Of a stretch of DNA of 64,000 nucleotides, positions 35,038 to 43,586 are shown piece after piece (the first letter of the stretch is position 1; every line of letters begins with the position of its first letter). The translations under genes were made by a program, and so were the position numbers. The stretch covers positions 195,667 through 259,666 of the forward strand of contig CAVRSV010000008.1 in NCBI GenBank assembly GCA_963723965.1, written 5' to 3'. Source of the DNA: JARRKC01 sp963723965. GTDB taxonomy: Bacteria > Acidobacteriota > UBA6911 > RPQK01 > JAPXNP01. The notes beneath the pieces were generated by a model, which made no database searches, was not told where the DNA came from, and was given only the letters and a program-made list of their open reading frames with translations.

Positions 35038-35811
35038 TCAACTTCTCGAGGTTGCCGAAGCGTTCTGACCGTTAGCGGGAGCGACCAGCCCATCCCCCCG
35101 TTCGAGGGCGTCGACGTCGATGACGATGTGCTTGCGCTGGTACTGGATCCAGCCCTTCTTCTTGAGCGAGGACATGATGTTCGAAAGGTAGGGTCGGTTG
35201 GCCCCGGTCAGCCGGGCGAGGAAGTCGTGGGACAGCCGCAGTTTGAGACGCACGACATTCCCCTTGCGAGCCAGACGGTGCCCGTGCTTGTTCCCCAGTC
35301 GCAGCAGTGCCTGAATCAGTCGCTGCTGAATGTCCATGAAACAGAGCGCCTTGACCTCCTCCTGTGCCTGGTGCACCTGCTGCAGCAGGAGCTGGATCAG
35401 GTTGTGACAGACGACGGGCCGTTCCCGGGCCAGGGTGAAGAAGTCCTCCCGCTTCATGGACGAAATCCAGGCTTCCTCGTGCGCCACGGCCTGGGTCTGG
35501 TGAAGCGGCCGGGTGCCGACGGAATCGAGTCCGAAAACATCGCCTCCCTTGAGAATCTCGATGGTCTTCTCCCGATGGGAATCGGGGACCAGGGACAGGC
35601 GGACCGAGCCGCGATTGACGAAGAACAGGCTGTCGGCGGCATCGCCGGCGTGGAAGATGACCTGCCCTTCAGGCACGATCCGGTCGTTCAGCCGGCGGAC
35701 GACGGCCTTGAGATCGTCGTCGGTCAGACCCGCCAGGAGCTCGGCCCGGCTGAGGTGCCAGATCCGGTCAGACTGGTCCAGCGTCTCCAGTAGGCTTGCA
35801 TGGTGACTCAT
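35038..35811 (-). CDS. Crp/Fnr-family transcriptional regulator
   Basis: 257 residues. The N-terminal cyclic-nucleotide-binding barrel (about 30-145; VIFHAGDAADSLFFVNRGSVRL, GGDVFGLD) is joined through the dimerisation helix to a C-terminal winged helix-turn-helix (LSHDFLARLTGANRPYLSNIMSSLKKKGWI, key Arg in GANRPYL). No N-terminal Cys cluster as in FNR, so a direct oxygen sensor is unlikely. Divergent from the M28 peptidase gene. A perfect palindrome in the shared intergenic region could be its own site. Confidence 0.88.
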   Translation of the reverse strand: MSHHASLLETLDQSDRIWHLSRAELLAGLTDDDLKAVVRRLNDRIVPEGQVIFHAGDAADSLFFVNRGSVRLSLVPDSHREKTIEILKGGDVFGLDSVGTRPLHQTQAVAHEEAWISSMKREDFFTLARERPVVCHNLIQLLLQQVHQAQEEVKALCFMDIQQRLIQALLRLGNKHGHRLARKGNVVRLKLRLSHDFLARLTGANRPYLSNIMSSLKKKGWIQYQRKHIVIDVDALERGDGLVAPANGQNASATSRS

Positions 35812-35830
35812 GTAATCCCCGCAATCCAGT

Positions 35831-35840
35831 TGACATGTCA
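35831..35840. promoter_or_regulatory. Palindrome TGACATGTCA in the crp/M28 divergent region
   Basis: A perfect 10-base palindrome lies 20 bases upstream of the Crp/Fnr regulator start. A gapped inverted repeat GTTT-N8-AAAC follows at about 35856-35871. Either could be an autoregulatory operator. The match to known Crp or Fnr boxes is only partial. Confidence 0.35.
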
Positions 35841-35967
35841 GTTGGTCGAGGTGTGTTTACCTAGTCAAACGCCCGGGCGCAGAAAAAGTTCCACCTCCAA
35901 CGATTTTTCTCGGTCGTGCTCGACTCGTCCGAGCGGGACCGATCGAATTGATCTATTCTTACTGACG

Positions 35968-37535
35968 ATGAAACGAACGATTCTGCTCATTTTCACCCTC
36001 CTGATTTTCGCGCCGGCCGTCGCCGTGATGGGCGAGTCGCACCTCACCGTATTGTCTGCGCTGAGAAACGAAGAAGCGCGGAGCCCGGAACTGGACCGGC
36101 TCCTGATCCATCTGACCGACGTGAACGGCCCTCGGGTTACGGGCTCCCCCGGTTTCCGGAAAGCCGCCGAATGGGCCCGAGAAACTCTGACGGGCTGGGG
36201 GATGGAGAACTCCCGCCTGGAGGACTGGGGTGAGTTCGGACGGGGCTGGGATTTTCAGAAATGCCGGGTCGAAATGACCGAGCCCTATTACTTCCCTCTG
36301 ATCGCCTATCCCGAAGTCTGGACCGCAAGCCTGCAGGGTCCCGTCGAAGGGACTCCGGTGCCGGTCGAGATCAATGAGGAGAAGGACCTCGAGCAATATC
36401 GCGGGAAGCTGCAGGGCGCGATCGTCCTGATGCCCCGGCGAGCGAGCGCGTACGGCGGATACGAGCCCGAGAGCGGACGCTATTCCGAGGCCCAGTTGAA
36501 GGAACTGGTCCAGGCTCCGGCCATGCCGAGCGGCGACCCCCAGGCCCGCCGCGAGCGGTACCGGGCACGCCGGGAGTTCGCACGAAAAGTCCGGGCCTTT
36601 CTGCGCGATGAGGGAGTTCGTGTCGTGCTGAAGGAAAGCGACGGGAGCGATGGAACGGTGTTCGTCTCGAGCGGGGGGCCGGAAAGGTGGACGAACCGCT
36701 GGGAGTCCCCTCCGTTGTCGTCTCGGCCGAGCAGTTCGGCCGGATGATGCGCATCCTGAAGGCGGGGGCGCCGCTGAAGGTCCATGTGGAACTGGAGTCC
36801 CGCATTCTGGCCGATCGAACCCAGGGCTATAACGTGCTGGCCGAGCTTCCCGGCACGGATCCCGCAGTGGCCGACCAGATCGTCATGTTGGGGGCCCACC
36901 TCGATTCCTGGCAGGCGGGCACCGGGGCCACGGACGATGCCGCCGGCTGTGTCGTCGTCATGGAGGCCGTACGATTGCTCAAGAACCTCGACATTCCCCT
37001 GCGTCGGACCCTCCGGATCGCTCTCTGGAGCGCTGAAGAACAGGGCCTGCTCGGCTCGGAGGCCTACGTGAAGAATCATTTTGCCGATCCCGAGACGGGC
37101 CGGACCCTGCCCGAGTACGATAAACTCGATGCCTACTACAACCTCGACAACGGCTCCGGGAAGATTCGGGGCATCTACCTCCAGGGCAACGATGCGGTAC
37201 GCCCGATTTTCGAGCAATTCATCGAGCCCATCCGCGATCTCGGGGTGACGACCGTGACCATCCGCAACACCGGAGGAACCGACCACCTTTCCTTCGATGC
37301 GGTCGGGCTGCCGGGCTTTCAGTTCATCCAGGACCCCCTCGACTACGAAACGCGGACCCATCATTCGAACATGGACGTCTACGAGCATGCCTCGATCGCG
37401 GACCTGAAGCAGGCGGCGGTCGTGATGGCCTGGTTCGTCTATCGCACGGCCCAGCTGGACGAACGGCTTCCGCGGGAGCGCTCCCCACTGAAGCCGGCCG
37501 ACGACAGCGGCGAGGCGGGGGAAGGGGGCGAGTAG
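35968..37535 (+). pseudogene. M28-family zinc aminopeptidase, interrupted by a single-base frameshift
   Basis: A secreted aminopeptidase split into two frames. The first (from ATG 35968, signal peptide ILLIFTLLIFAPAVAVMG) holds the N-terminal domain and PA-like insert, reading correctly to about FVSSGG. The reading frame must drop by one near 36666-36672, in a run of six G, to continue as KVDEPLGVPSVVVSAEQFG. The second frame contains the complete metal site: GAHLDSWQAGTGATDDAAG, EEQGLLGSEAY, YYNLDNGSG and GGTDHLSFD. Restored length is ~522 residues, normal for the family. TATTCT lies 8 bases before the ATG. Adding one G restores the frame, so this may be a sequencing artefact and the gene functional. 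Confidence 0.85.
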
Positions 37536-37536
37536 C

Positions 37537-38574
37537 GTGAAGAGACGTCATTTTCTGGGAGGCTGCGTCTCGACGGTCGCCCTGTCGGGAGGGCTGGCGG
37601 GCCCGTTCCTGCGGGCAGCCGGAACGGCTGAGAAGAAGCCGGCACGGCTGCGACCGGGGGCCCGGGTCGCGCTGATCAATCCCGCCGGAGCCACGGCCCA
37701 TCGCGTCGAAGTCCAGATCGTCACGGAAAGCCTTCAGGCGCTGGGGCTCGAGGTCAAGCCGGCGGAGCACCTGCTGGATCGCTACGGCTATCTGGCGGGT
37801 ACCGATGCCGAGCGGGCGGCGGACGTCAACGCCCAGTTCGCCGACGAGTCGATCGCCGGGGTCGTGGCGGTTCGCGGGGGGTGGGGCTGCGCGAGAATCC
37901 TGCCCCTGCTGGATTTCGAAATGATTGCCCGCAATCCCAAGGTCCTGATCGGCTACAGCGATGTGACGGCACTGTTGCTGGCCGTGCATACGCGGACGGG
38001 TCTGGTGACCTTTCACGGCCCGGTCGGGCTCGGCCCGTGGAATCACTTCACCGTGGACTACTTCAAGCGCGTCCTGTTCGACGGCGAAGCCGTGCTGTAC
38101 CGAAATCCCACGGCAACCGGGGACAATCTGACCCAGGTGACGAACCGGATCCAAACGATCGTGCCGGGCAAGGCCCGGGGGCGACTGCTCGGCGGCAATC
38201 TGACGGTGCTGTCGGCCATCGTCGGCTCGCCCTACCTGCCCGACTGGGAGGGCGCGATTCTGTTCCTGGAGGACATCAACGAGAACATCTACCGCATCGA
38301 CCGGATGCTGACTCAGCTGAAACTGGCCGGGATTCTGGGCCGGATTTCCGGGCTCGTCTTCGGTCAGTGCACCGACTGCGATCCGGGTGAGGGATACGGA
38401 TCGCTGACGCTGGAGCAGGTATTCGACGACCACATCCGGCCTCTCGGGGTCCCGGCCTATCAGGGGGCCATGATCGGCCACATCCGCGACAAATTCACCC
38501 TGCCGGAGGGGCTTCCCGTGGAAATCGACGCTGACCAGGGGACCATTCAGCTTCTCGAGTCGCCCGTGAGTTGA
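37537..38574 (+). CDS. LD-carboxypeptidase (S66 family), Tat-type signal
   Basis: 345 residues from GTG 37537, two bases after the peptidase stop. The N-terminus KRRHFLGGC with following hydrophobic stretch looks like a twin-arginine signal. S66 features are VRGGWGCARIL (about 112-122), nucleophile Ser141 in LIGYSDVTALL, a Glu in LFLEDINENIYRIDRML, and the His in GAMIGHIRDKFTLP. The enzyme would cleave L,D-peptide bonds of murein tetrapeptides in cell-wall recycling or detoxify microcin C-like compounds (MccF subgroup). Probably in an operon with the M28 peptidase. Confidence 0.88.
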   Translation: MKRRHFLGGCVSTVALSGGLAGPFLRAAGTAEKKPARLRPGARVALINPAGATAHRVEVQIVTESLQALGLEVKPAEHLLDRYGYLAGTDAERAADVNAQFADESIAGVVAVRGGWGCARILPLLDFEMIARNPKVLIGYSDVTALLLAVHTRTGLVTFHGPVGLGPWNHFTVDYFKRVLFDGEAVLYRNPTATGDNLTQVTNRIQTIVPGKARGRLLGGNLTVLSAIVGSPYLPDWEGAILFLEDINENIYRIDRMLTQLKLAGILGRISGLVFGQCTDCDPGEGYGSLTLEQVFDDHIRPLGVPAYQGAMIGHIRDKFTLPEGLPVEIDADQGTIQLLESPVS

Positions 38575-38583
38575 GGGAGCGTC

Positions 38584-39261
38584 ATGTACGATTTTCAGCC
38601 TCTTCCGTTCGAGCGTTTCCCAGACAGGGTCTCGGCGCGGAAGGCCCGCCAGTTCTTCGAGCGGATGCGTCGGAGACGAAGCGTGCGGGCCTTTTCCTCC
38701 GAGCCCGTGCCCCGCGAGTGGATCGAGTTGGCCATCCGAACGGCGGGTACGGCGCCCTCCGGGGCGAACTGCCAGCCCTGGCACTTCGCCGTCGTTTCCG
38801 ATCCCGCAGTCAAGGCCCGGATCCGACAGGCGGCGGAGGCCGAGGAGAGGAAGAGCTACGAGGGCCGGATGCCGCAGGAGTGGCTGGAGGAGCTCGAGCC
38901 CGTCGGCACCGACTGGCACAAGCCGTACCTGGAGACGGCCCCGTGGCTGGTGGCGGTCTTTGCGGAATCCTATCGCGTGCTCGAGGGTCAGACGAAACGG
39001 AAGAACTACTACGTGCAGGAGAGTGTCGGCATTGCCTGCGGCCTGTTCATTGCGGCGATCCATCAAATGGGGCTCGCCACGCTGACCCACACGCCGAGCC
39101 CGATGGGCTTTCTGGGGGAAATCTTGCAGCGACCCGCCAACGAACGGCCTTTCATGCTGTTCCCCGTGGGGTACCCGGCTTCGGACGCGACCGTTCCCGT
39201 CCTCGAAAAGAAGGATCTCGGACAGTTCTCGAGCTGGTTTACTGCTCCGGGGAAACCGTAG
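38584..39261 (+). CDS. Nitroreductase-family flavoprotein
   Basis: 225 residues. FMN-binding signatures are RRRSVRAFSSEPVPREWIELAIRTAGTAPSGANCQPW, split here in text as RRRSVRAF (30-37) and GTAPSGANCQPWHF. A later block ESVGIACGLFIAAIHQMGLATLTHTPSPM resembles the iodotyrosine-deiodinase-like branch. It would form a homodimer using NAD(P)H. Substrate unknown. Follows the LD-carboxypeptidase gene by 9 bases, with GAGGGAG before the ATG, so it is part of the same transcription unit as its neighbours. Confidence 0.85.
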   Translation: MYDFQPLPFERFPDRVSARKARQFFERMRRRRSVRAFSSEPVPREWIELAIRTAGTAPSGANCQPWHFAVVSDPAVKARIRQAAEAEERKSYEGRMPQEWLEELEPVGTDWHKPYLETAPWLVAVFAESYRVLEGQTKRKNYYVQESVGIACGLFIAAIHQMGLATLTHTPSPMGFLGEILQRPANERPFMLFPVGYPASDATVPVLEKKDLGQFSSWFTAPGKP

Positions 39262-39287
39262 GCGGAGCTCGCCGGACAGGGGGCCGG

Positions 39288-40307
39288 ATGTCCATCTTCA
39301 AGTCACTCGAGGAAGCGAAGCACCGCCGCCGACGGCTGCTGCGGCGCCGCTTCGTAAGCTTCGTGCTGGTCGGAACGGGAGGCTACTTCGCCTACCGCTG
39401 GTGGCGATCGCGGCCCCAGGCACTGATCCAGCGTCAGGCCTCTTACCTCACTCCGAATCGGGACTTCTACTCGGTCGCGATCCGACCCGGATTTCGGCCC
39501 CGCGTCGATGCGGACTCGTGGCGGCTGCGGGTCGAGGGACCCGCGGGGAGCCGCGAATACGGCCTGGCCGAGCTGCGACGGGGAGAGGTGCTGAAAACCG
39601 TGCGCACCCTCTGCTGCGTGGGGAATCCGGTGGGCGGGACCGCGGTGGGGAACGCCGAATGGACGGCGGTCCCCCTGGCAACGGTGCTGGAGCCGGTGCT
39701 CGGTGACGTGCCGGCCGACTGGAGGGTGACCTTTCATGCCCTGGACGGCTTCTATTCGAGCGTTCCGCTGTCGCTGGCCCTCGACCCGGAGAGCATCCTG
39801 GCCTGGGAAATGAACGGCGTGGAACTCCCTGCCGCACACGGGTATCCGCTCCGGGTCCTCCTCCCCGGGCGCTACGGCATGAAGCAGCCGCGCTGGCTGG
39901 AGAAGATCACCGTGCAGCAGGGAGGCAGCGGCTACTGGGAAAGGCGGGGATGGTGCAGCGAGTGCCGACTGCACATGTTGAGTCGGATCGATTCGGCCCG
40001 ACCGGCCTCCGACGGAGGCTGGGCGGTCCGGGGCGTGGCCTTCTGCGGTGAGAAGGCGGTGGGTCGGGTCGAGATCAGCGCGGATGACGGAGCCCGCTGG
40101 CAGGCTGCGCGCCTTCTGGACCCGGCGCTGCCGAACGCCTGGGTCCGCTGGGAGGCCCGCTGGCAGCCGCCCGGCGGCGGTGAATATGTGCTCGGCGTCC
40201 GGGTTTGCGATGAGGCAGGAAATCGCCAGGAAGAGACCGTCAGTGGTGCGTGGCCGTCAGGGGCGACCGGCCTCCATCGGGTGATCGTCCGGGTCCCGGC
40301 CGGTTAG
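39288..40307 (+). CDS. Membrane-anchored sulfite-oxidase-like molybdopterin oxidoreductase
   Basis: 339 residues from ATG 39288. An N-terminal anchor (FVSFVLVGTGGYFAYRWW) is followed by a sulfite-oxidase-type Moco domain: PNRDFYSVAI, then TLCCVGNPVGG containing the Mo-ligand Cys, FHALDGFYSSVPL, and NGVELPAAHGYPLRVLLPGRYGMKQPRWLEKI. A C-terminal Ig-like dimerisation domain (VRGVAFCGEKAVGRVEISADDG) ends the protein. No heme domain is attached. Probably periplasm-facing. Substrate may be sulfite or methionine sulfoxide-like compounds; unproven. Its last 51 bases overlap the convergent HemW-like gene, an unusually long overlap. Confidence 0.85.
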   Translation: MSIFKSLEEAKHRRRRLLRRRFVSFVLVGTGGYFAYRWWRSRPQALIQRQASYLTPNRDFYSVAIRPGFRPRVDADSWRLRVEGPAGSREYGLAELRRGEVLKTVRTLCCVGNPVGGTAVGNAEWTAVPLATVLEPVLGDVPADWRVTFHALDGFYSSVPLSLALDPESILAWEMNGVELPAAHGYPLRVLLPGRYGMKQPRWLEKITVQQGGSGYWERRGWCSECRLHMLSRIDSARPASDGGWAVRGVAFCGEKAVGRVEISADDGARWQAARLLDPALPNAWVRWEARWQPPGGGEYVLGVRVCDEAGNRQEETVSGAWPSGATGLHRVIVRVPAG

Positions 40308-41618
40308 GCTGCTGCGGCCCGCCTTGGGAGCGGGGGCGGGAGCCAGGCCGGTTTTCTCGCTGCCGTGTCCAGGGTCCGCCACCGAGGCCGCGTCCGGATC
40401 GGGCGCGATGGAGCGGGCGGACTTGAGGAACTCGTTGCAGACCTCGTTGGCCAGCAGTTTGCCGCGCCGGGTCAATCTCAGCCGATCGCCGTCGCGGGCC
40501 AGCAGGTTCTGCTCCGTCAGGAAATTGATGGAGAGTCGGAACAGGCCTTCGAAATCGCAGCGGTACTTGCGCGAGAGTCGGCTGGTCGAGATCCCCTGAC
40601 CCATGCGCAAACCGAGCATGATCTCCTCGCCCATGGCGAGATTCCACTCCAGGTGCTCCAGATTTGCCCTGGGCACGTCTCCCCGGTTCGCGCCGGCGAA
40701 ATAGGCCGCCCAGTCGTAGGTGTTCGTCCAGCGTGTTCCGTCCGCGTAGGAGGCGGCGCTGATGCCGAAACCGAGGTAGGGTGAGTTCGTCCAGTAGGAC
40801 AGGTTGTGGATGCACTCGTAGCCGGGCAGGGCATAGTTCGAAATCTCGTACTGACCGTAGCCGGCGGCCTGAGTCAAATCCATGGCCATCTCGTACATGT
40901 CGGCGACCTGATCGTCGGAAGACTCTTCGAGGGCGCCGATCTCGACGAGGTGGCCGAAGGGCGTGCCCGGTTCGACGGAGAGGCTGTACAGCGACAAGTG
41001 CTCGGGGCCCAGCTGAAGGGCGCGCTCCAGGTCGCTGCGCCATTCTTTCAGCGTCTGGTTGGGCAGGCCGAACATCAGATCGAGGGAAACGTTTTCGAAG
41101 CCGGCGCCGCGGAACCACTCATAGCTGCGCAGTGCGTCCCTGGCGCTGTGGATCCGCCCCAGGCGCTTGAGATGGTGATCGTGGAAGGACTGGACACCCA
41201 GGCTGATGCGGTCGAAACCCAGTTCGAGCAGCCGGTCGCAGGAAGCGGGGCTCACCGTGCCCGGATTGCATTCGATGGTCCATTCGGAGTCGCTGGAGAA
41301 GTTGAAGGTTCCCTCGAGGGCGCGGATGATGGCCTCGATCTCGTCGCCCGTCAGTTCGGAGGGAGTTCCCCCACCCAGGAACAGGGTCTGCGCCCCTTCA
41401 CCGCGCCACACCGATGCCCGGATCTCCTGCTCCAGGGCAGACAGGTACCGACTGCGGTCCGTCGGCTCCACCGGCCGAGAATGGAAATCGCAGTAGTAGC
41501 ACTTGTGTGCACAGATCGGAATATGGACGTAGATTGCGAAGCTTGCGCCCCTCACACTAGGAGTGATTCTCTCACGAAAACCGGATCTTTGTGGAAACGG
41601 TCCCCCTTGCCGTAGCAT
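40257..41618 (-). CDS. HemW-like radical SAM protein (coproporphyrinogen III oxidase-related)
   Basis: About 453 residues from ATG 41616-41618. A GTG at 41553-41555 would start nearer the conserved AIYVHIPIC and may be the true start. The radical SAM motif is CAHKCYYCDFHS. Downstream are FLGGGTPSEL, ECNPGTVS, RISLGVQSFHDHHLKRLGRIH and EISNYALPGYECIHNLSYW, all standard for HemW. HemW is a heme chaperone; many annotators call such proteins oxygen-independent coproporphyrinogen oxidase. A C-terminal tail of ~50 residues rich in Pro/Ala/Gly goes beyond the usual end and overlaps the convergent molybdoenzyme gene. Confidence 0.85.
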   Translation of the reverse strand: MLRQGGPFPQRSGFRERITPSVRGASFAIYVHIPICAHKCYYCDFHSRPVEPTDRSRYLSALEQEIRASVWRGEGAQTLFLGGGTPSELTGDEIEAIIRALEGTFNFSSDSEWTIECNPGTVSPASCDRLLELGFDRISLGVQSFHDHHLKRLGRIHSARDALRSYEWFRGAGFENVSLDLMFGLPNQTLKEWRSDLERALQLGPEHLSLYSLSVEPGTPFGHLVEIGALEESSDDQVADMYEMAMDLTQAAGYGQYEISNYALPGYECIHNLSYWTNSPYLGFGISAASYADGTRWTNTYDWAAYFAGANRGDVPRANLEHLEWNLAMGEEIMLGLRMGQGISTSRLSRKYRCDFEGLFRLSINFLTEQNLLARDGDRLRLTRRGKLLANEVCNEFLKSARSIAPDPDAASVADPGHGSEKTGLAPAPAPKAGRSSLTGRDPDDHPMEAGRP

Positions 41619-41728
41619 ACAGGGCGGTGAGGTCAGGACGGGCCCTGCGAGGGTCCGGAAGGTGTGAAATCGGGGGCCGCCGGGCTCGTGCCGAGCCGGC
41701 GGCCGTGCCATCGGATGAAGGTTAGGAC

Positions 41729-43540
41729 ATGGACAAGACTCCCAAGCGGCTGGTGATCGTCGGGGGCGTGGCGGCCGGTGCCTCGGCCGCTGCCAAGGCC
41801 CGACGGATGAGTGAAGAGATCGAGATCGTGCTGATCGAGGCCGGCCCTTACATCAGCTTTGCCAACTGTGGGCTCCCCTATTATGTGGGCGGGGAAATCG
41901 GGCAGCGAGAGAAACTCTTCGTCACGGACGCCGATGGCTTTGGACGCCGGTTCCGAGTGGATGTGCGAACCGGATGCCGCGCCGTCGAAGTGGATCCGGA
42001 ACGCCGTCTGGTCAAACTCGAAGCCCGTTCCGCCAACCCCCGTGAACTGGCCTATGACCGGCTGATTCTGGCCACCGGGACGGTACCGGTGCGTCCTCCG
42101 ATTCCGGGGCTGGATTCGCGCAGCGTGTTCACTGTGCGGACGGTCCCCGACGTCGATGCCATCCGCGCCCGGGTGAAGAGCCTGGACCGCGGTCAGGACG
42201 GTCCCGGCACGCCCGGCCGGGCCCTGGTGATGGGGGGCGGCTATATCGGGCTCGAGGCAGCCGAGCAGTTGCTTCACCTGGGCTTCGAGGTGGCGCTGGT
42301 CGAGCGGGCTCCGCAGATCATGCTGAGCATGGACCCGGAGATGGCCTATCCCCTGCAGGTGGAGTTGGAGGCGGCGGGGGTGCGCATGATCGTCGGCGAC
42401 GGTGTTGCCGAGGTGATTGAAACCGAGGACGGTCCGGTGGCTCGCACGGAACAGGGCAGGGAGCTTCCCTTCGATCTGGGAATCATGGCCCTGGGCGTCC
42501 GGCCCGCCGTTGAACTGGCCCGCCAGATGGGCCTGCGCCTCGGCGTCACCGGTGCCATCGAGGTCGACGCGTCCCAGCGGACCAGTGATCCCCGGGTCTT
42601 CGCGGCGGGCGACAACTGTGAAGCCCATCATCGGGTGCTTGGTCGACCCGTCAACATCCCGCTCGCAGGCCCGGCCAACAAGATGGGCCGGATTGCGGGC
42701 GCGAACGCCGCCCTCGACCTGACGGGGGCGGCGCCCGACGACCCCCGGAGAATGCGATTCCAGGGCGTGCTGGGGACGGCGGTGGTGCGCGTACTGAAGC
42801 GCTACGCCGCCACCACCGGGCTGACCGAGAAGCTGGCCCGGGACTGCGGAATTGCCGCGCAGGTGGTCTACATGGCGGGCGGCAGCCACGCCGGTTACTA
42901 CCCCAATGCCGAGCCGTTGCTGCTCAAGGTCCTGTCCGATCCCGAGTCCGGGAGGCTGTTGGGAGCCCAGGCCGTGGGCGGGGAGGGGGTCGATAAGCGG
43001 GTGGACGTATTGGCGACGGCGGTCGCCGCGGGCCTTCGGATCGAGGATCTCGAACAGCTCGACCTCTGCTATGCGCCGCCGGTCGGCGCCGCCCGCGATG
43101 TGGCCATCATGCTCGGCTTTGCGGGCGAGAACGCCCGTCGGGGCCTGATGCCGTCCATGACTCCCGGCGAGTTGTTCGAAGAACTGGCCGGACCCAATCC
43201 GCCGGCGGTCGTCGATGTGCGGACCCACCCGGAATTCACCCTGGGGCATGTCGCGGGAGCCCTGAACATCCCGGTCGACGATCTGAGGGACCGCCTGCAG
43301 GAGGTTCCCGTCGATCGTCCGCTGGTCCTGTACTGCCGCAGCGGCTATCGCAGCTACGTCGCCCAGCGCATCCTGCTCAACCGGGGCTGGACGGAAGTCC
43401 GGAACGTGCAGGGCGGGTACATGCTGATCGAGCAGACCCTGGCCGCCCGGGACGCGGGAAGATCCGCGGGGGAAAGTGCGAAGGCAAGTTCCGAGTTCCG
43501 GGTTTCGAGTTCCGAGGGCATGTTGCCGAAATCGTTCTGA
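41729..43540 (+). CDS. CoA-disulfide reductase-like FAD oxidoreductase fused to rhodanese
   Basis: 603 residues. The N-terminal FAD motif VGGVAAGASAAAKARR (11-26) and single active-site Cys47 in SFANCGLPYYVGG define the CoADR/NADH-peroxidase class. The NAD motif VMGGGYIGLEAAEQL lies near 170-185, and the second FAD motif VFAAGDNCEA near 290. A C-terminal rhodanese domain (about 475-570) has its active Cys536 in LYCRSGYRSY. Such fusions reduce CoA disulfide or persulfides. The last ~30 residues (after AARDAG) are encoded by low-complexity heptamer repeats and are probably not part of the fold. Confidence 0.9.
   Translation: MDKTPKRLVIVGGVAAGASAAAKARRMSEEIEIVLIEAGPYISFANCGLPYYVGGEIGQREKLFVTDADGFGRRFRVDVRTGCRAVEVDPERRLVKLEARSANPRELAYDRLILATGTVPVRPPIPGLDSRSVFTVRTVPDVDAIRARVKSLDRGQDGPGTPGRALVMGGGYIGLEAAEQLLHLGFEVALVERAPQIMLSMDPEMAYPLQVELEAAGVRMIVGDGVAEVIETEDGPVARTEQGRELPFDLGIMALGVRPAVELARQMGLRLGVTGAIEVDASQRTSDPRVFAAGDNCEAHHRVLGRPVNIPLAGPANKMGRIAGANAALDLTGAAPDDPRRMRFQGVLGTAVVRVLKRYAATTGLTEKLARDCGIAAQVVYMAGGSHAGYYPNAEPLLLKVLSDPESGRLLGAQAVGGEGVDKRVDVLATAVAAGLRIEDLEQLDLCYAPPVGAARDVAIMLGFAGENARRGLMPSMTPGELFEELAGPNPPAVVDVRTHPEFTLGHVAGALNIPVDDLRDRLQEVPVDRPLVLYCRSGYRSYVAQRILLNRGWTEVRNVQGGYMLIEQTLAARDAGRSAGESAKASSEFRVSSSEGMLPKSF
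43488..43515. repeat. Heptamer array (GTTYCGN) inside the 3' end of the oxidoreductase gene
   Basis: Four exact 7-base units in tandem: gttccga, gttccgg, gtttcga, gttccga. They encode part of the tail SSEFRVSSSEG, suggesting that repeat insertion displaced the original stop codon. Confidence 0.75.
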
Positions 43541-43586
43541 CGCGGCTTCCGCCGTGCCACCCGGTCGTCGAGACCTGCCGGACCGA

